A stretch of 64,000 nucleotides of DNA from Warburgia ugandensis (Eukaryota > Streptophyta > Magnoliopsida > Canellales > Canellaceae). The translations under genes and the position numbers were made by a program. Location: NCBI GenBank assembly GCA_035236585.1, contig CP141134.1, positions 23,738,414 to 23,802,413 of the forward strand, given 5' to 3'. Below the pieces are notes generated by a model. That model saw only the letters and a program-made list of their open reading frames with translations. It had not been told where the DNA came from and ran no database searches. Shown piece by piece: positions 42,570 through 54,744 of this stretch; within the stretch, counting starts at the first letter, position 1; the number at the start of each line of letters is the position of its first letter.

Positions 42570-44833
42570 TGTTAAGTGTTCAATTTTGGTCAAAATACCC
42601 CTAATTTAGCATTCAATTAGATCATCTAACTATTCAATTTTACAAAACTTGGCTTGATTTTGAATTTAAATTCAATTAACCATCCAAATCTTAATTTTTA
42701 AAAATCAACGGTTAGATGATCATTAGAGTTCATTAAATGACTAATGTACGGTTTAGATGATTCTAATTTAGTCTTATCTTTTGCAGATCAACCAAAGGAC
42801 GCACTGATGACTAAGATCAAAAAGTTAACAGTGCAGATCATCTTAAAGAGGATTGGATGGACCAGATCACCCATGAAGATAGATGTGATAGTTTCCTAAA
42901 CGATAATTGAGCTCAAGTGGAAATCATGGACAAAAAGGGCAACTTGCAAATCTGTAAGAGTTTCCAAAGTCAAGAGAGGGGACCCAATTTAGCAAGGAGC
43001 AAAAGGCAACCCCTTCCCCCACTTCTTTCTTTCCTTTTTTTTTTTTCTTTCTTTTTCCTTTTCCTTCTTTCTTTCCTTTTCTTTTTCCCTTCCTCACTCT
43101 CACGTACCCACTTTCCTTACTTTTCTTCTCCTTCTCTCAACATTTTTATCACCCACCGCTTCTTCTCCTTTCTCACGATGCTATTCTCTCCTCTCCTCCT
43201 CTTTCTCTCTTCTCATCTCTCTCCGTTCTAGCTTCTCTCCCTCTTCTTCTCCTTCTTACCCACTTCTTCTCCTCTCTTCCCATCTTCACACACAAAGCCC
43301 ACCTCTTCTCCTCTCTTTGAAATGCTCCCTCTCTTCTTCACCTCCTTTTCTTCAGCCTAACAATCACCGTGGATCTTTCACTATCACCCCAATTCCTCTA
43401 GTGCACTGATTTCTTCACCATCACTGCTTCACCCTCTAATCTCCATTGCCTCCACACCCAAACCCGTATCCAATCTCTGTCCGCACCAATGTTCTTCTTT
43501 TTCTTTCCGTTTCTCTTTTCCACCCAACTCCCAACATCTGTCGCATAGATTGAACCAATCCTTATTCCCAAACTTTTCTCCGATCTCTTCCTCTTTCTGT
43601 TTCTTCTTCCTTTCCTTGCTGCACCCATCATCGAGTTCACCAAATCTACTCTCCTACTCCACCTCTGGTAGCACGACAAAGACAGAACAACCCCTCCTCA
43701 TCTTCCCGGTAGTGCAGAGCTTTCCAGGACCGGGCGACGTTGTCTACCCCTGCTTCTCTCACCGCCTCTATTGTTCATCCCAATTCCTTGGCAGTCTGCC
43801 TCTACCTTTATTTCTTTATCTCTGCAGTACAGAGTCCTCCGGCCGAACGATCCAGGACCGTCTGAACTAGTCAATGCCCCAGGCATCGTGTTTTTTTCCT
43901 TCCTCCTATACCCCATGATCCGGCGTCGTCTTCACCACTGACCCAGGCGGAAGAGAAAACCCAAAACAGGTTTCCCTTCTTTCCTCTCCTTCTTCTTCCC
44001 TCTTCTCCTTCTTCTTCCCCATCTCCCTTCTTCGTCGGGTTTCCTAGTTTTTCTCTTAAAAACCAGATTTTTAATCAAAATTACAATTTTGCCCCTCCTC
44101 TTTAAACGAAATTACAAATCTGTTCTTTCTAGTTTATTCCATCTGTGTTCCCTTTTTAATTCCATCTGTATCCCAGTTTATCCCGGTTCTATTTTATCCA
44201 TCTTTTTTTTTATCCAGGAATTGTCCAATCTAAATTAGATCAATTAAGGCCTAACCTATCAACGGTTTTTCCTTAATCAAAACAAAATCTTCAATTTCTC
44301 CTTCGTTTCTTCTCAGATTTCAAATTAATTTTAAGATTCATTCTTAGGACATCTCTAGACATAATCAACGCATCTGATCTTCTATCTGAAATCCAGAAAT
44401 CAATCTGAGCCGTCCAAATCTTGAAATTATAATTTAACCCAGATCTTGACCATTTTGAAGAATCTGTCAAATTCGACTGGTGGATCACTAATCAAGAACG
44501 TGTTGAAGATATCTGTAAAAGTGGATCAGATTTTAGAAGACCAGAAGTGAATATTTTGATAAAGATTGATCTAGGGAAGTAGTTTTTTCTCATTATTTGA
44601 TTTGATTTGTTTTATTTTAGAATTGAAAATTCTGTATTTTTGAGAATTTGATTAGATCTAAACATTGATTCTCATTTCAATAATTCTAGTAATTTTGAGT
44701 GATTTCTTTTTAATTTTACATAATTAAATTTTATTCAAATTCCATCATTTTAAATCAAGTCCTCGTGGGATCGACCCGTACTTGCATAAACTACACTACA
44801 ATAGCCCGTGCACTTGGGGTTAAACAATCAACA
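42570..44833 (+). repeat. solo LTR, family alpha, second copy
   Basis: Starts TGTTAAGTGT and ends AATCAACA. The flanks are CATGT (42565-42569) and CATGC (44834-44838), a 5-bp target duplication with one change. Removing it restores the TNP2 sequence around 'aggacatgcatt', matching copy A near 17530 ('aggacaagcatt'). The CT-rich middle (43010-43990) and both ends match the LTR of element F. It does not match a gene, although several open frames cross it. Confidence 0.9.
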
Positions 44834-46100
44834 CATGCATTATATCCCTTCAACGTGTATGTCACCAAATTATCCTATACAGAGAAGTTATTTATTGTTC
44901 ACAGTAGTGCAGCCTTAAGGGTGAATGTCTCTTTCTTATATGCATCATAAGCTTCAACCCCTACCTTTCACAATATCTTATGATCATTAATCAACGGAGC
45001 CAAGTACACATTAATGTCTTTCCTAGGTGGCTTGGGACACAAAATTAATATAGTTAACATCATAAACTTTCTCTTCATGCACAACAATGGAGAAAGGTTA
45101 TAACAAACTATTATAACAGGCTAACAACTATACCTATTGCACATAGAACCATGAGAACTAATCTCATCTGCAAATATTGCAAGTCATGAGTTTATGGGTA
45201 AAAAATTAGACCACATGAAGTCTACAAGCTTCCATGCCAGGCTATCTATTGAATGACATAAATAGTTATCACCTATACTCTCCTCAACATGTCATACTAA
45301 TTTCTTTATTGTTTTTGTACGAAACATTCTTTTGAATTTGGAATGAGAGGGAAATACTATAGGACCTTTGTTAGAACATCTTTTAGTTTTTAATTAGTTG
45401 ACTTCTTCTTCCATCTTGAATGTCCACAAGTTGGGCATGCAATTTTGTCTTTGTGCTCCTTCCTATATAAGATACAGTCACAGGGGCCTGCATGTATCTT
45501 CTCATACTTTAACTCTAGTGCATCCAGGATTTTCTTTGTCTCTCATGTCAACCTAGTCAGCTTGTTTTTCTTCTATAGCATTTTGCTCATCACTTTCAAC
45601 AATTCTACAAAATCTTGATCTGAAAAACCAAATCTTAATTTCTTATTGTAAAGTTCCACCACTATAAACATCTCATTATAATCTTTACACTCAACATACA
45701 ATGGCTCATCAGCTTCCTCCAATGTAGCCTAGAATTGTTCAAGATCATCCTTGAAGTCATTGTATGCATCTCGAAACACCAGTGAAACTGTACTAGATTC
45801 CACACTTCCAACAGTGTCTTCATGATCATATACACATTCCGCCATTATTGAGGGCTCATGAGGAATTCCCTCTCCATGCCACATCCAAGGGTGATAGCTT
45901 TCATCAACTCTATTGAAGCACAAATGTTGTCTCACCTCACCTATAGTAACCTTCTTTAGGTTTCCACATCTCTAACATGGACATCGCATCTGATTACAAA
46001 CACCGCCTGCCCTGAGTACAAACTCTATAAACTTTTATACTCCCTCCTTATATTTCCTTAGTGATCTTTCCATAGTCATTCAAGCACATTTATCTATTTT
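44834..46100 (-). pseudogene. TNP2 N-terminal part, copy B
   Basis: The minus strand shows the transposase-associated N-terminus (RCPC motif near 46000, then an open stretch 45935-45729 containing SYHPWMWHGEG), followed by a knuckle-like region and the segment at 45100-44900 that matches copy A 17600-17800. The frame is broken at several places. It corresponds to copy A 18680-17540. Confidence 0.7.
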
Positions 46101-46128
46101 ATGCAAAACTTAATGTTAAGATGCATAT

Positions 46129-46570
46129 GAATACTTTCTACACATGAAAAAAATTATTAATAATGGGTTAGGCATTTAATCAAATATTTGGTGTGCACAG
46201 AAAATGTACATATAGTTATTACAAATATATATATTAGAGGACTCAAATTTTCAACTCTAGAAATTGGGACAAGAAAGAATGATGCAAAAACATGACTGAT
46301 CCGTATTCATGGATGATCTATTTTGTCAAAAAATTAATGTCTTATTACGTGTGAAGACTTTTTAGAAATGAAAAGATTAATAACATTATGTTAGGCATTT
46401 AACCATATACTTAGGGTGCATTGAAAATGCATATACATTTGGAAAAAAACATATATATTAAATAACTCAAATTTCAAACCCTAAGATTGGGATATGAAAG
46501 ATTGATGTACAAACATTGCTGATCCATACACATAATAATCCACACATTGATCAATACACATCAATGATCC
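46129..46570. repeat. about 224-bp tandem duplication in the copy B 5' region
   Basis: Segments starting near 46129 and 46353 repeat the same series of motifs ('gttaggcatttaa', 'gaaaatg-a-ata-a', 'aactcaaatttc', 'aagaaagaatgatg'/'atgaaagattgatg'). Copy A has a single unit at about 18785-19010. Confidence 0.75.
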
Positions 46571-46829
46571 ACATGCAAGAAGCGAAAAATTTAGTAAAGG
46601 CTATAAAACAACTAAATAAATTAAACATATGACAAAAATAAGAAAGAATATATACTTACACCGATGTCAACCTAGAAAATACAAGTTTAGTTCAAAAGGT
46701 ACATAATTCCAACTTAATCTAGGAGTTCTTCGTCAAAGCAAGCCAAAGTAAAAAGTTACAAGTCAAACTTCATGCTGTTTATAAAAGAATATTTGAATTA
46801 TGGCTTTGAGCAGACTATTTTATTTAGTT

Positions 46830-47090
46830 TAAAAAACATAAGATGTTTACTAAAAACCATCTTTTTTTATATATAAAAAATAACAATTTAGTTTAACGTC
46901 TTATTTTATTTGAAAAAATAAGACTATTATTAAAAACCGTCTTAGATATACATTGTAAGACAATTTGAAAAAAAAAAAGAAAAAGTCCTATTATGTCTTG
47001 TTTTATAGGACAAATTTTGGAAACCATCTTTTATTATTTTTAATAAGATGGTTATGCTTAAACCATCTTATTTTTGTCATCTTATAAAAC
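46830..47090. repeat. CACTA copy B, 5' subterminal array
   Basis: Units such as 'aaccatcttattttt' and 'ataagatggtta' in both orientations next to the terminus at 47103. Confidence 0.75.
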
Positions 47091-47146
47091 TCCAATTTTA
47101 GTAATGATATGATGTAGGTACGTCAAGTATAGCACAACTCAAGAAG

Positions 47147-47365
47147 TCATTGGAGGGAGTTAAAAAAATTTGTAATTTTTTTGGAAGAAAATAAGAAGAT
47201 GGTCTTTTAAAAATTCGTCTTAAAAATGATGTTTTCAAGGTATTTTTTAAAACTGTCTTTAGAAACTATGTTTTTCTAAGACAATTTTCAAGAACTATCT
47301 TTAAAAACATGTTTTATTAAGATGTTTTTAAACGTCGTCTTAAGAAACCATGTTTTAATCGTGTT
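47147..47365 (+). mobile_element. CACTA 5' remnant D
   Basis: Matches copy C from about 29815 ('gtcat-ggaggg-gtt', then a series of 'aagacaattttc'/'aaaactgtctt' units) in the same plus orientation. No transposase was recognised downstream, so only a 5' subterminal piece is supported. Confidence 0.55.
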
Positions 47366-48745
47366 TTTTCTTTGTCTCTTGATCTCCCCTCCAAATCCCA
47401 GAAGCTATAGTCCATTGTCTCCATCCACCTTTAGGTTTTCTCTAGAGAAGAAGAAAAAGTGATTTCTCTTTGTGAGTCTAATGGTTTCTCTCCACCTCAA
47501 TTCCATAGCTGATGTATGATTGGAAACCCAAAACCAAATCTATTAGAGTTCAACAGGGTAGGCCCTTTTCCTATTGTATTTTCTCAATTTAGGGCATGTT
47601 TAATTGTGTTATAGATGTATAGAACATTATCATGATTACGTAGTTAGATTTGGAGCTTGTTTGCATAGATTGAGTGACTCCAAGACACCTCTTGAGATGA
47701 AAACATGAAGAAGAGGCCTGATACTAGTCATCCAAAGGCCTTCGTGGATATAGGTAATAGGAAAGTGTTTGGAAGTCAAGGCACAAATGCTTCAGCTGTG
47801 AACTTGAAAAGGACGCAACGAGCACTAGGACTTCTTTGGCAAAAAGGTTAAGGGAACCCATGCCCTGTCAATGTAGGAAAGATTTGCTTTGTTGGGAACA
47901 AAAGGCTATCAAAGTCCACATCACGAGACACTGGTTGTTCCATCTTTGTGGAGGAAGAGGGTGGTGACAACTTCAGGTAAAGTACATGGGAGACTAGTTT
48001 ATCTTTCTCCTATACCTCTACACTCAAATGGCATTGTTGTTGGTGGTGTTGGCTTGTTAAAGAACATATGTATGGTTTTCTTATTAGTTTTATTTTTGTT
48101 AATTTTGTCTTCCTTGTGATGATGGAGGATGAATATTTTATTATATTTAGGAAATACAAAATACAAAAAAAGAGAAGGACCTTGTGTTAGAACTAAGAGA
48201 TTTCGAGATCCAAAGGGTAAGATTGTGGATCCTTAACTCTATAACTGCATCAAGCTTCATTCTAGTCATCCAATCACTACCCTTTTTTGTAAACATCATG
48301 AAAGAAACTAATCCTTGAGTTGGTTTGAGCAGGTCTTCTTCAAATCTCTGCATCAAAGTGTAAAGGTGTACATCATGAAAGAAACTAATCCTTGAGTTCA
48401 CCTTACGGTACATGATGATAGGGAGGAGCCCTTTCATCGATGATCTTGACCAGTAAGCTCCATCTTTAAACAAGCCGATTGTGCTATTATCTTTAGTCTC
48501 ATAACAATACTTTCATTTGGAAGAAATATAAGGGACATTGCCAAGCTGAGCGGTAGTGAAGATCTATGGAAGTGGCAAAGCTAAAATACCAAGAATGCTC
48601 TTTACCTATGGCACCAAGACTTTAAAAACTTCATCCCATCATCATTCTTTCATTGAGAGATCTTGGCTTATAATTCCTATTTTAATAGGATTTATTTGAT
48701 ATAAAAGCTTTTCCATCAAAGGACTTGGTAGAGTGTGGTGTGAGC
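47366..48745. other. unassigned sequence with a 29-bp direct repeat
   Basis: A short open stretch near 47707-47850 (KKRPDTSHPKAFVDIGN...) looks exon-like but matches nothing I can name. Between 48147 and 48473 the minus strand is open for 108 codons without a known domain. A perfect 29-bp direct repeat lies at 48293-48321 and 48370-48398. Confidence 0.4.
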
Positions 48746-51700
48746 TTGCAACACTCCTAATTTTATTATAATTTATATAATAAATTAGATTGAGAAGGCG
48801 AAACATAGAATTGAAATTCAAAGATTTTAATTCTTTAAAAATAACTAATGAAAGACATAATTGATCATTGAAACATTAATATTAGTGAAATTATAGTTCA
48901 ACGACAAATTTGTAATTATTTTAATTAAAATTACTAAACGGATAAAATGATAAATTAACTGGAAATGGGACCTGCAAAATGCGATATGGCATTTATGACC
49001 ATACATGACGCAATCATGATAGTTAATAATTATAAATAAAAAATTAGCATTTGATTCTCCCCAATCGGACCCCATCTGGCACCCTCCTACTCCGATCGTC
49101 AACCACCCGACGACTCGCAGCCCACCTCCATGTAAATCCCTCGACGGTGAGCTTCCCCTGCTCGGATCTCCCCACTGACGCACCCTTTTTACCAAAACCC
49201 CCTTTCCCTCTTCCTCTCCGGTGCTAGCAGCGAAACTGACGCTGGTGTCCTACGCTAATCGCCCTCACACGCCTTCTCAGGCTTGCAGAAACCCCCATTC
49301 TTCCCCTTCTCCAGTGGCTTGAAAACCTCTTCCTCCAAGCTCTCGTGGCCGTCTCACAACTCCCACAGGCGACCCCATCCCTTTCCAACGATGCACCACA
49401 CCGAATCCTCCTTGTTTCCGCCTCTCTCCGGCGTGATATCCTCCCTGGCAAAACCCTCCTCTGATCAGAGAAAGAAAACCCAAAACCTTTTTTTTTTTTT
49501 CCTTCGGCATCCTTCCGGCGAGGCCTGGTCAGAAACCCGAAAAACTCTCGCCGACCCTCTTCCTCTACTTGGTCTAGTTCAAGGAGCTGACCGAGCTAGA
49601 CTGTCGGCCACCGCCGGAACCCGCTTCCTTCTTTCTTTCCCCTCTTCTTCTCTCCCTCTCGCTCTCTCTCCTTTGCTCCCCTCTAGCCAGCAACCCCATC
49701 AGCGCACTAGCCCGTTTCCCCACTTCTCTTCCTCTTCCTCTGGCCACTTGTGCACCAAAGCAAAACCATTTCTCCTCTTCCCCTCCTGGCCATTGGCACC
49801 GAACCAACAATCAACGCTGGTACGCTGGTGCTCCTCCCGTGACGGTCACCCTATTCCCATGACCGCTGTCCCGCATCCAATCTGTGCAAACTGTACAGAT
49901 CCAATAGTTGATCACGATGGACCGCCGATCGGACACTGAATCATTTAATCCGTGACCTATCTGACCATCCATTGCGATTCGGCCGTTGATTTGTCTCTGA
50001 AGTGGCAGATCTATGACTAATCTGACCATTCATTGTGATCCGCCCTTTGATCTACCTCCAATTTGGGAGATCTATAACTGATCTAACCATCTATCACAAT
50101 CAGACCATTATTTTGTTTTTCGATAACAAATCTGTGACTTATATGGCTGTCCGTCATGATCTAGCTGTTGATCAGTCATCAAGTGATAGATTGGCTAACA
50201 ATCCATCCCCTTGTAGTGATCTAACCATGGATCAACCACCTAACACCTCAATTAGCAATCAATTTGAGATTCCATTTAGATCTGAACATAGATCTAGCAA
50301 TTGATCATCATATTCAGTACTAATCCTATCTTACATTATGATCCAACTGTTCATTAATTACTAGAACCTAAAATTTATGCAATTGGATGCTCTATTTCCT
50401 CAATCAGTGATTGGAAGACTCAATCTAAGCCATCCAACCTCAAATTTGTGATCAAAGCTGATCAAACTCGATTAGGCCATATCAGATATAACATCATACA
50501 TAGATATAAGTAATCGAAGGAAAAATTGCTACCAAATCTTATTTAAAATAATTTATTTTATTTTATTTTGGTTATGCCTAAAAAGTTATAGAAAATTAAA
50601 AACAATAGACAAGATTAGAGTGAATTAAAACTTAGGATAGACAATTAAGCTATTTAAATTATTAATTAGACTAAACTAGTAGTTAGATTATTTTGATGAC
50701 CTTACATTAGAAAATTGGATGTCAGAATGACTTGGAATAATTGATCTTACTGATCAAAGTTTAATCTTATCAATAGATCAAATATTAAAATATGAAATAG
50801 ACTATATATAAGTCTAAGACCAATAGAGATTGAGAATAGTTAGATGATCTAATAAGCTAAATAAACTAATTTAATGGTTAGATATCTGAATAAGCTGAAA
50901 TCATGAATTTGACCATCAGATTAATGAATTAACTATTGGTCTACAAATAAATCATGGAAAACAGTGAAGAAACATAGAATCAAGCTAGACCAAATCCTAA
51001 AATGAGCAATTAAACCAATCTAATAATCAGATGACTCTAATAACACCAACTTTAGTAGAATTGGACCTTAGGGTAATCAGGAATCGTCAATCTGATTGAT
51101 CATAGTTAAATTTGACTATCAAATCAATGGATCAACCATTGAAATGTGAGAAAAACTGTTTATTAGACATATATTAGTGGAAATGTAGGAAAATCAAGTG
51201 ATCTGAATCATTGATTTTTAATTGACTTCCAAGATCTGATGATCAAACAAGAGTTAAAGAAATAGATCATTGATAAAGAAATGTGAAATCCTCTAAGTTA
51301 AGGATAATTAAGGACTATATAAATAAAAAATGAGAATGGTAGAATAGAAAGTAACTACATGTTGTGTGTGTGGTTTGACAGATACACCAATCTGCATGAA
51401 CTAGAGGTTCTTGTATTCTGAAAAATTATTCCCTCCTTTTGAGGTAGGTGGAATTTAAGATGCAAATTTTCTAAAATTACTTGACCATTGACATATCATG
51501 ATGTGGTTTGATATTAGCATGAGATTTTTATTACATGTATTATTTATAAAAATGCAATGATTATGAGTCATGATACTTGTAGTATTTATTATATGATTTG
51601 AGAAATAAAAATATTATAATACTGTATGTGCAAAGATTTCTATTTATGATTATTGTTTCATGGATTGGAAATGCGTATCATTTATTTAAAATGCATGGTT

Positions 51701-52955
51701 TAAGAATGCACTGCATGTTTTAATTGCATGTGATTTGATTTAAAATCTGGATGGGCTTGATATTGGTACAAAGTACCAACTATACATACGATATAGTATT
51801 TTCGTAGATTTGATATGAGATAGGCACATAGCCTGATATTATTATTATGTTACACAAGAGAATAGATGCTTGGTAGATTTTGTTTTGGACAATCATAGGC
51901 CTATAGATGTTATGCTAAGAGAGTATGACGGTTTGGACACCCGCTCTTTGAAGCTTATGATGTGGACACTATGCCTATAGTGAGGCAAAATGTTGGGTGG
52001 TGGAAATTATGGTGAGGGCCCACTATGACAGTCTGTCACCCCATATATACATGACAATGTATTTTTTCACCTTAGTGTTAGTGGAGTATGATAGTAGATC
52101 CTAACACGCAAGATGTGCACTGTAGCATATTAGTGTATATTTTGCATTGAGTGGATTTTGATGATATATGGTATGATCATAAGCCTAGAATGAGCTCATG
52201 ACCACTATGTGGACCCAATGATGAAAGGATTGATATGGAACAATGATGACTCAATATGTGGACCCATCAATGACTAGATGTATGTGGGCCCCGTATAGTT
52301 GGGGACTGACTAGTAATGATTATATATTACTATTTTATGAGTTTGATGTTATTTAACTTGTATTGTGGTTTAGAAGTTTTATTCGATATTCTGATTATGA
52401 TTTGCACATAGCATTGTATTACTAGATCTATTTATGATGTTTACATTTATTCAGAAAGTTTCTTAAAGATTATGATTATGAATTGAATGTGATATTGCAC
52501 GGCTGGATTTATTCATGGTATTGATATAAAATAAATTTGATATTCTAAAGTTTGAGATTAGTTTAAAGTTAATCATGTAAGTTATTAATGCATCAAAATG
52601 ATTATTGAAGTGTAAAAAGAATATTTTTCTGAGTTTTCATATGAATCTTATTTTCCTATAAAGCATTGCTTGTTGAGATACTGTAAATGTTTGAATGTTA
52701 GCAATATTTAATATTCAAATAAATAAGAGTGAAGAAGAATCAGGGGAATAGTTGATTAAGATATTTTTTCTACAATAAGGGTATTTTTTTTAATCCCACT
52801 TGGATTGTATTTGTATATTTATTGTATTTGGATTAATCTTGAAGAAGTAAAGTTATTTTAAAATGATTTACTATAAAAAAAAAAAACTATTTTGTGATTT
52901 CAAATTTCAAAATAAGATTAAATTATAAGATTTAAATGGGAAGTGGATTTATGAC
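48746..52955 (+). repeat. probable long non-coding LTR-like repeat, family not determined
   Basis: Begins TGCAACACTCCTAATTTTA, which resembles the TGTAACACCCC start of chromovirus-type plant LTRs. It has no coding capacity apart from a proline- and serine-rich open frame in a CT-rich part, and ends next to a TGTCACATCCCAG motif. No target duplication was found. It could be a solo LTR or part of a larger unrecognised element. Confidence 0.35.
49900..50235. repeat. about 61-bp tandem repeat, about five units
   Basis: The marker 'atctgaccat' or its variants recurs at 49959, 50020, 50081, 50141 and about 50200. Each unit also has 'gttgatc' or 'tttgatc' about 25 bp further on. Units are about 70-80 percent alike by eye. 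Confidence 0.75.
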
Positions 52956-54744
52956 TGTCACATCCCAGTTTTATAAAATCAATATTTGGAAATTTCCATT
53001 TCTTTTTTAAAACAATTTAGAAAAGAAATAATAACAATATACATATTTAGAAACACTCATATTCAAACCAGAATATCACAACAAAAATCTTCTCATATAG
53101 ATTAAACTAGGGAAAAGCATGCTAAATCAATTTGCTTTGCCATAGGAGTCACTAATCAAAACATAAATTACTATAGAGATTCATAATATTTACAAGGTAT
53201 TCAATGTCAACATTAAACTTACAAAATGAGTTACTAAGTACAGTCTACTACAAAATTCAACTCCTCACTAAGCAAATATTTCGTTGCCTATGTACATCAA
53301 AATGTTGTTATGACCACTCAACCACTATGGCACCTCCTCCCAAGCCTCGTACCTCCTTAATGGTTCACTTGGTATGTTTGTAGGGGTAAGCACATGACAC
53401 TCACTTTGGAATAAAGACAATATTGCTAGTTCTCTTAATTACAAGGCCATCAACAATAAGGAATATTTAAGCAAATGAATAACTCAACATTATTATAGCA
53501 TGCTATAAACACTTTATGAATGTTGTGGAGATAAGTCAATTTATCAAGTTCAAATTCACCCATAGATATAACTCAAAACTAAATGATGACTCCAAGTCTA
53601 GCATAAATATATTGATGTTTGGAAACATCAAACAACTATTCAAGATATGAGTTCTCATGAAAAACCCTAGTCAATAAACCTTGGAGAATGAAGAACATGA
53701 TAGAGATGCTCAGATAAGGAAATTAAATCAAGTTTTTAACAATCATGATTGTGAAATCATGCATACCGAATCTCATTCGCGAGGCAATCCTTATAGTCTT
53801 ATCTCAAGGACACTAGCATGCCTGACCTCCTAGTAGAGACCTCCCTTCTTTCTCGTCACATACTACCCAACTCTGCTAGATAAGCCCAACACTCCTAAAC
53901 ATAAATCACACATCACACAATGTCCAACACTCCTAAGCTATCATCAAGCCTTACAGCTACTAGCGAGCACATACCTCGAGATCTACCTACTTGAGCTACA
54001 GTTGAGTAGTTTTCCCTAAAATCAAATCAAAACCTCTCAAGCCTTACAGCTACTCTGTGAGTGCTTGCCTTAAACACATCTGACCAAAACAACAAAAATC
54101 ACCTTCTACATCAAGTATAACTTAGATTCATAGAAAGGTTTAGGTTTTGACACCATCTTGTAGAAAAATGACAAATCTCAAGTAATTCCAAAGTTCAAGC
54201 ACCTCATCCCATGCCATCATTTATGCATCATCACAATTTCACATTAATTAAGCTTAGCAACTGTTTTCCACATACCACCAAACCTTCCTATTTACTGATG
54301 TTAGAAGTAAAGCAATGATAATATGCATGAATTCTAAACATCACATAACATATCCACTTACATACACATAATCATAAGTGAAACAATTTAGATTTATGTA
54401 CGCAACTACTACAATTCAAACAATCAATAGATACATTCTAAAGGACTCACCAATAAGTTTGTATGTCCATCTTGATGTGTCTTTGTTCATGTCAATTTCT
54501 AGAAACATGTTGTAGGTTATTCTTATCAAAGTGATCAAGTGTACACTAGGACCACCTATTGATTCCTTTTGGAATTTAAGGGAATTGGTGGTTGTTCTTA
54601 GTCGACTCTAGGCCAAGTGTAATGTGCCTTCTACTTTGGGTATGTACTTTCTTTGGTGTAGTCTTTCTTTCCTTATTTTCTTTAGCTTGTAATACTTTTG
54701 ACCTAAGTGTTTAATGCCATCAATTGGGTATGCTCATTAAGTTA
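52956..54744 (-). repeat. LTR-like repeat in opposite orientation, family not determined
   Basis: Begins TGTCACATCCCAGTTTT on the plus strand, so the minus strand ends in CTGGGATGTGACA, a common 3' end of plant Ty3 LTRs. Includes two related segments with 'aagccttacagctact' (about 53951 and 54041). No coding region. The right limit is set only by the start of the LTR of element E. Confidence 0.35.

Noticed and set aside
42917-43916. Open frames over the CT-rich segment
   Set aside because: They lie within a solo LTR whose ends and target duplication are defined.
49283-49939. 218-codon proline- and serine-rich open frame, plus overlapping antisense frames
   Set aside because: It sits in a CT-rich part of an LTR-like repeat, and several frames on both strands are open there, which reflects base composition. 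No domain is recognisable.
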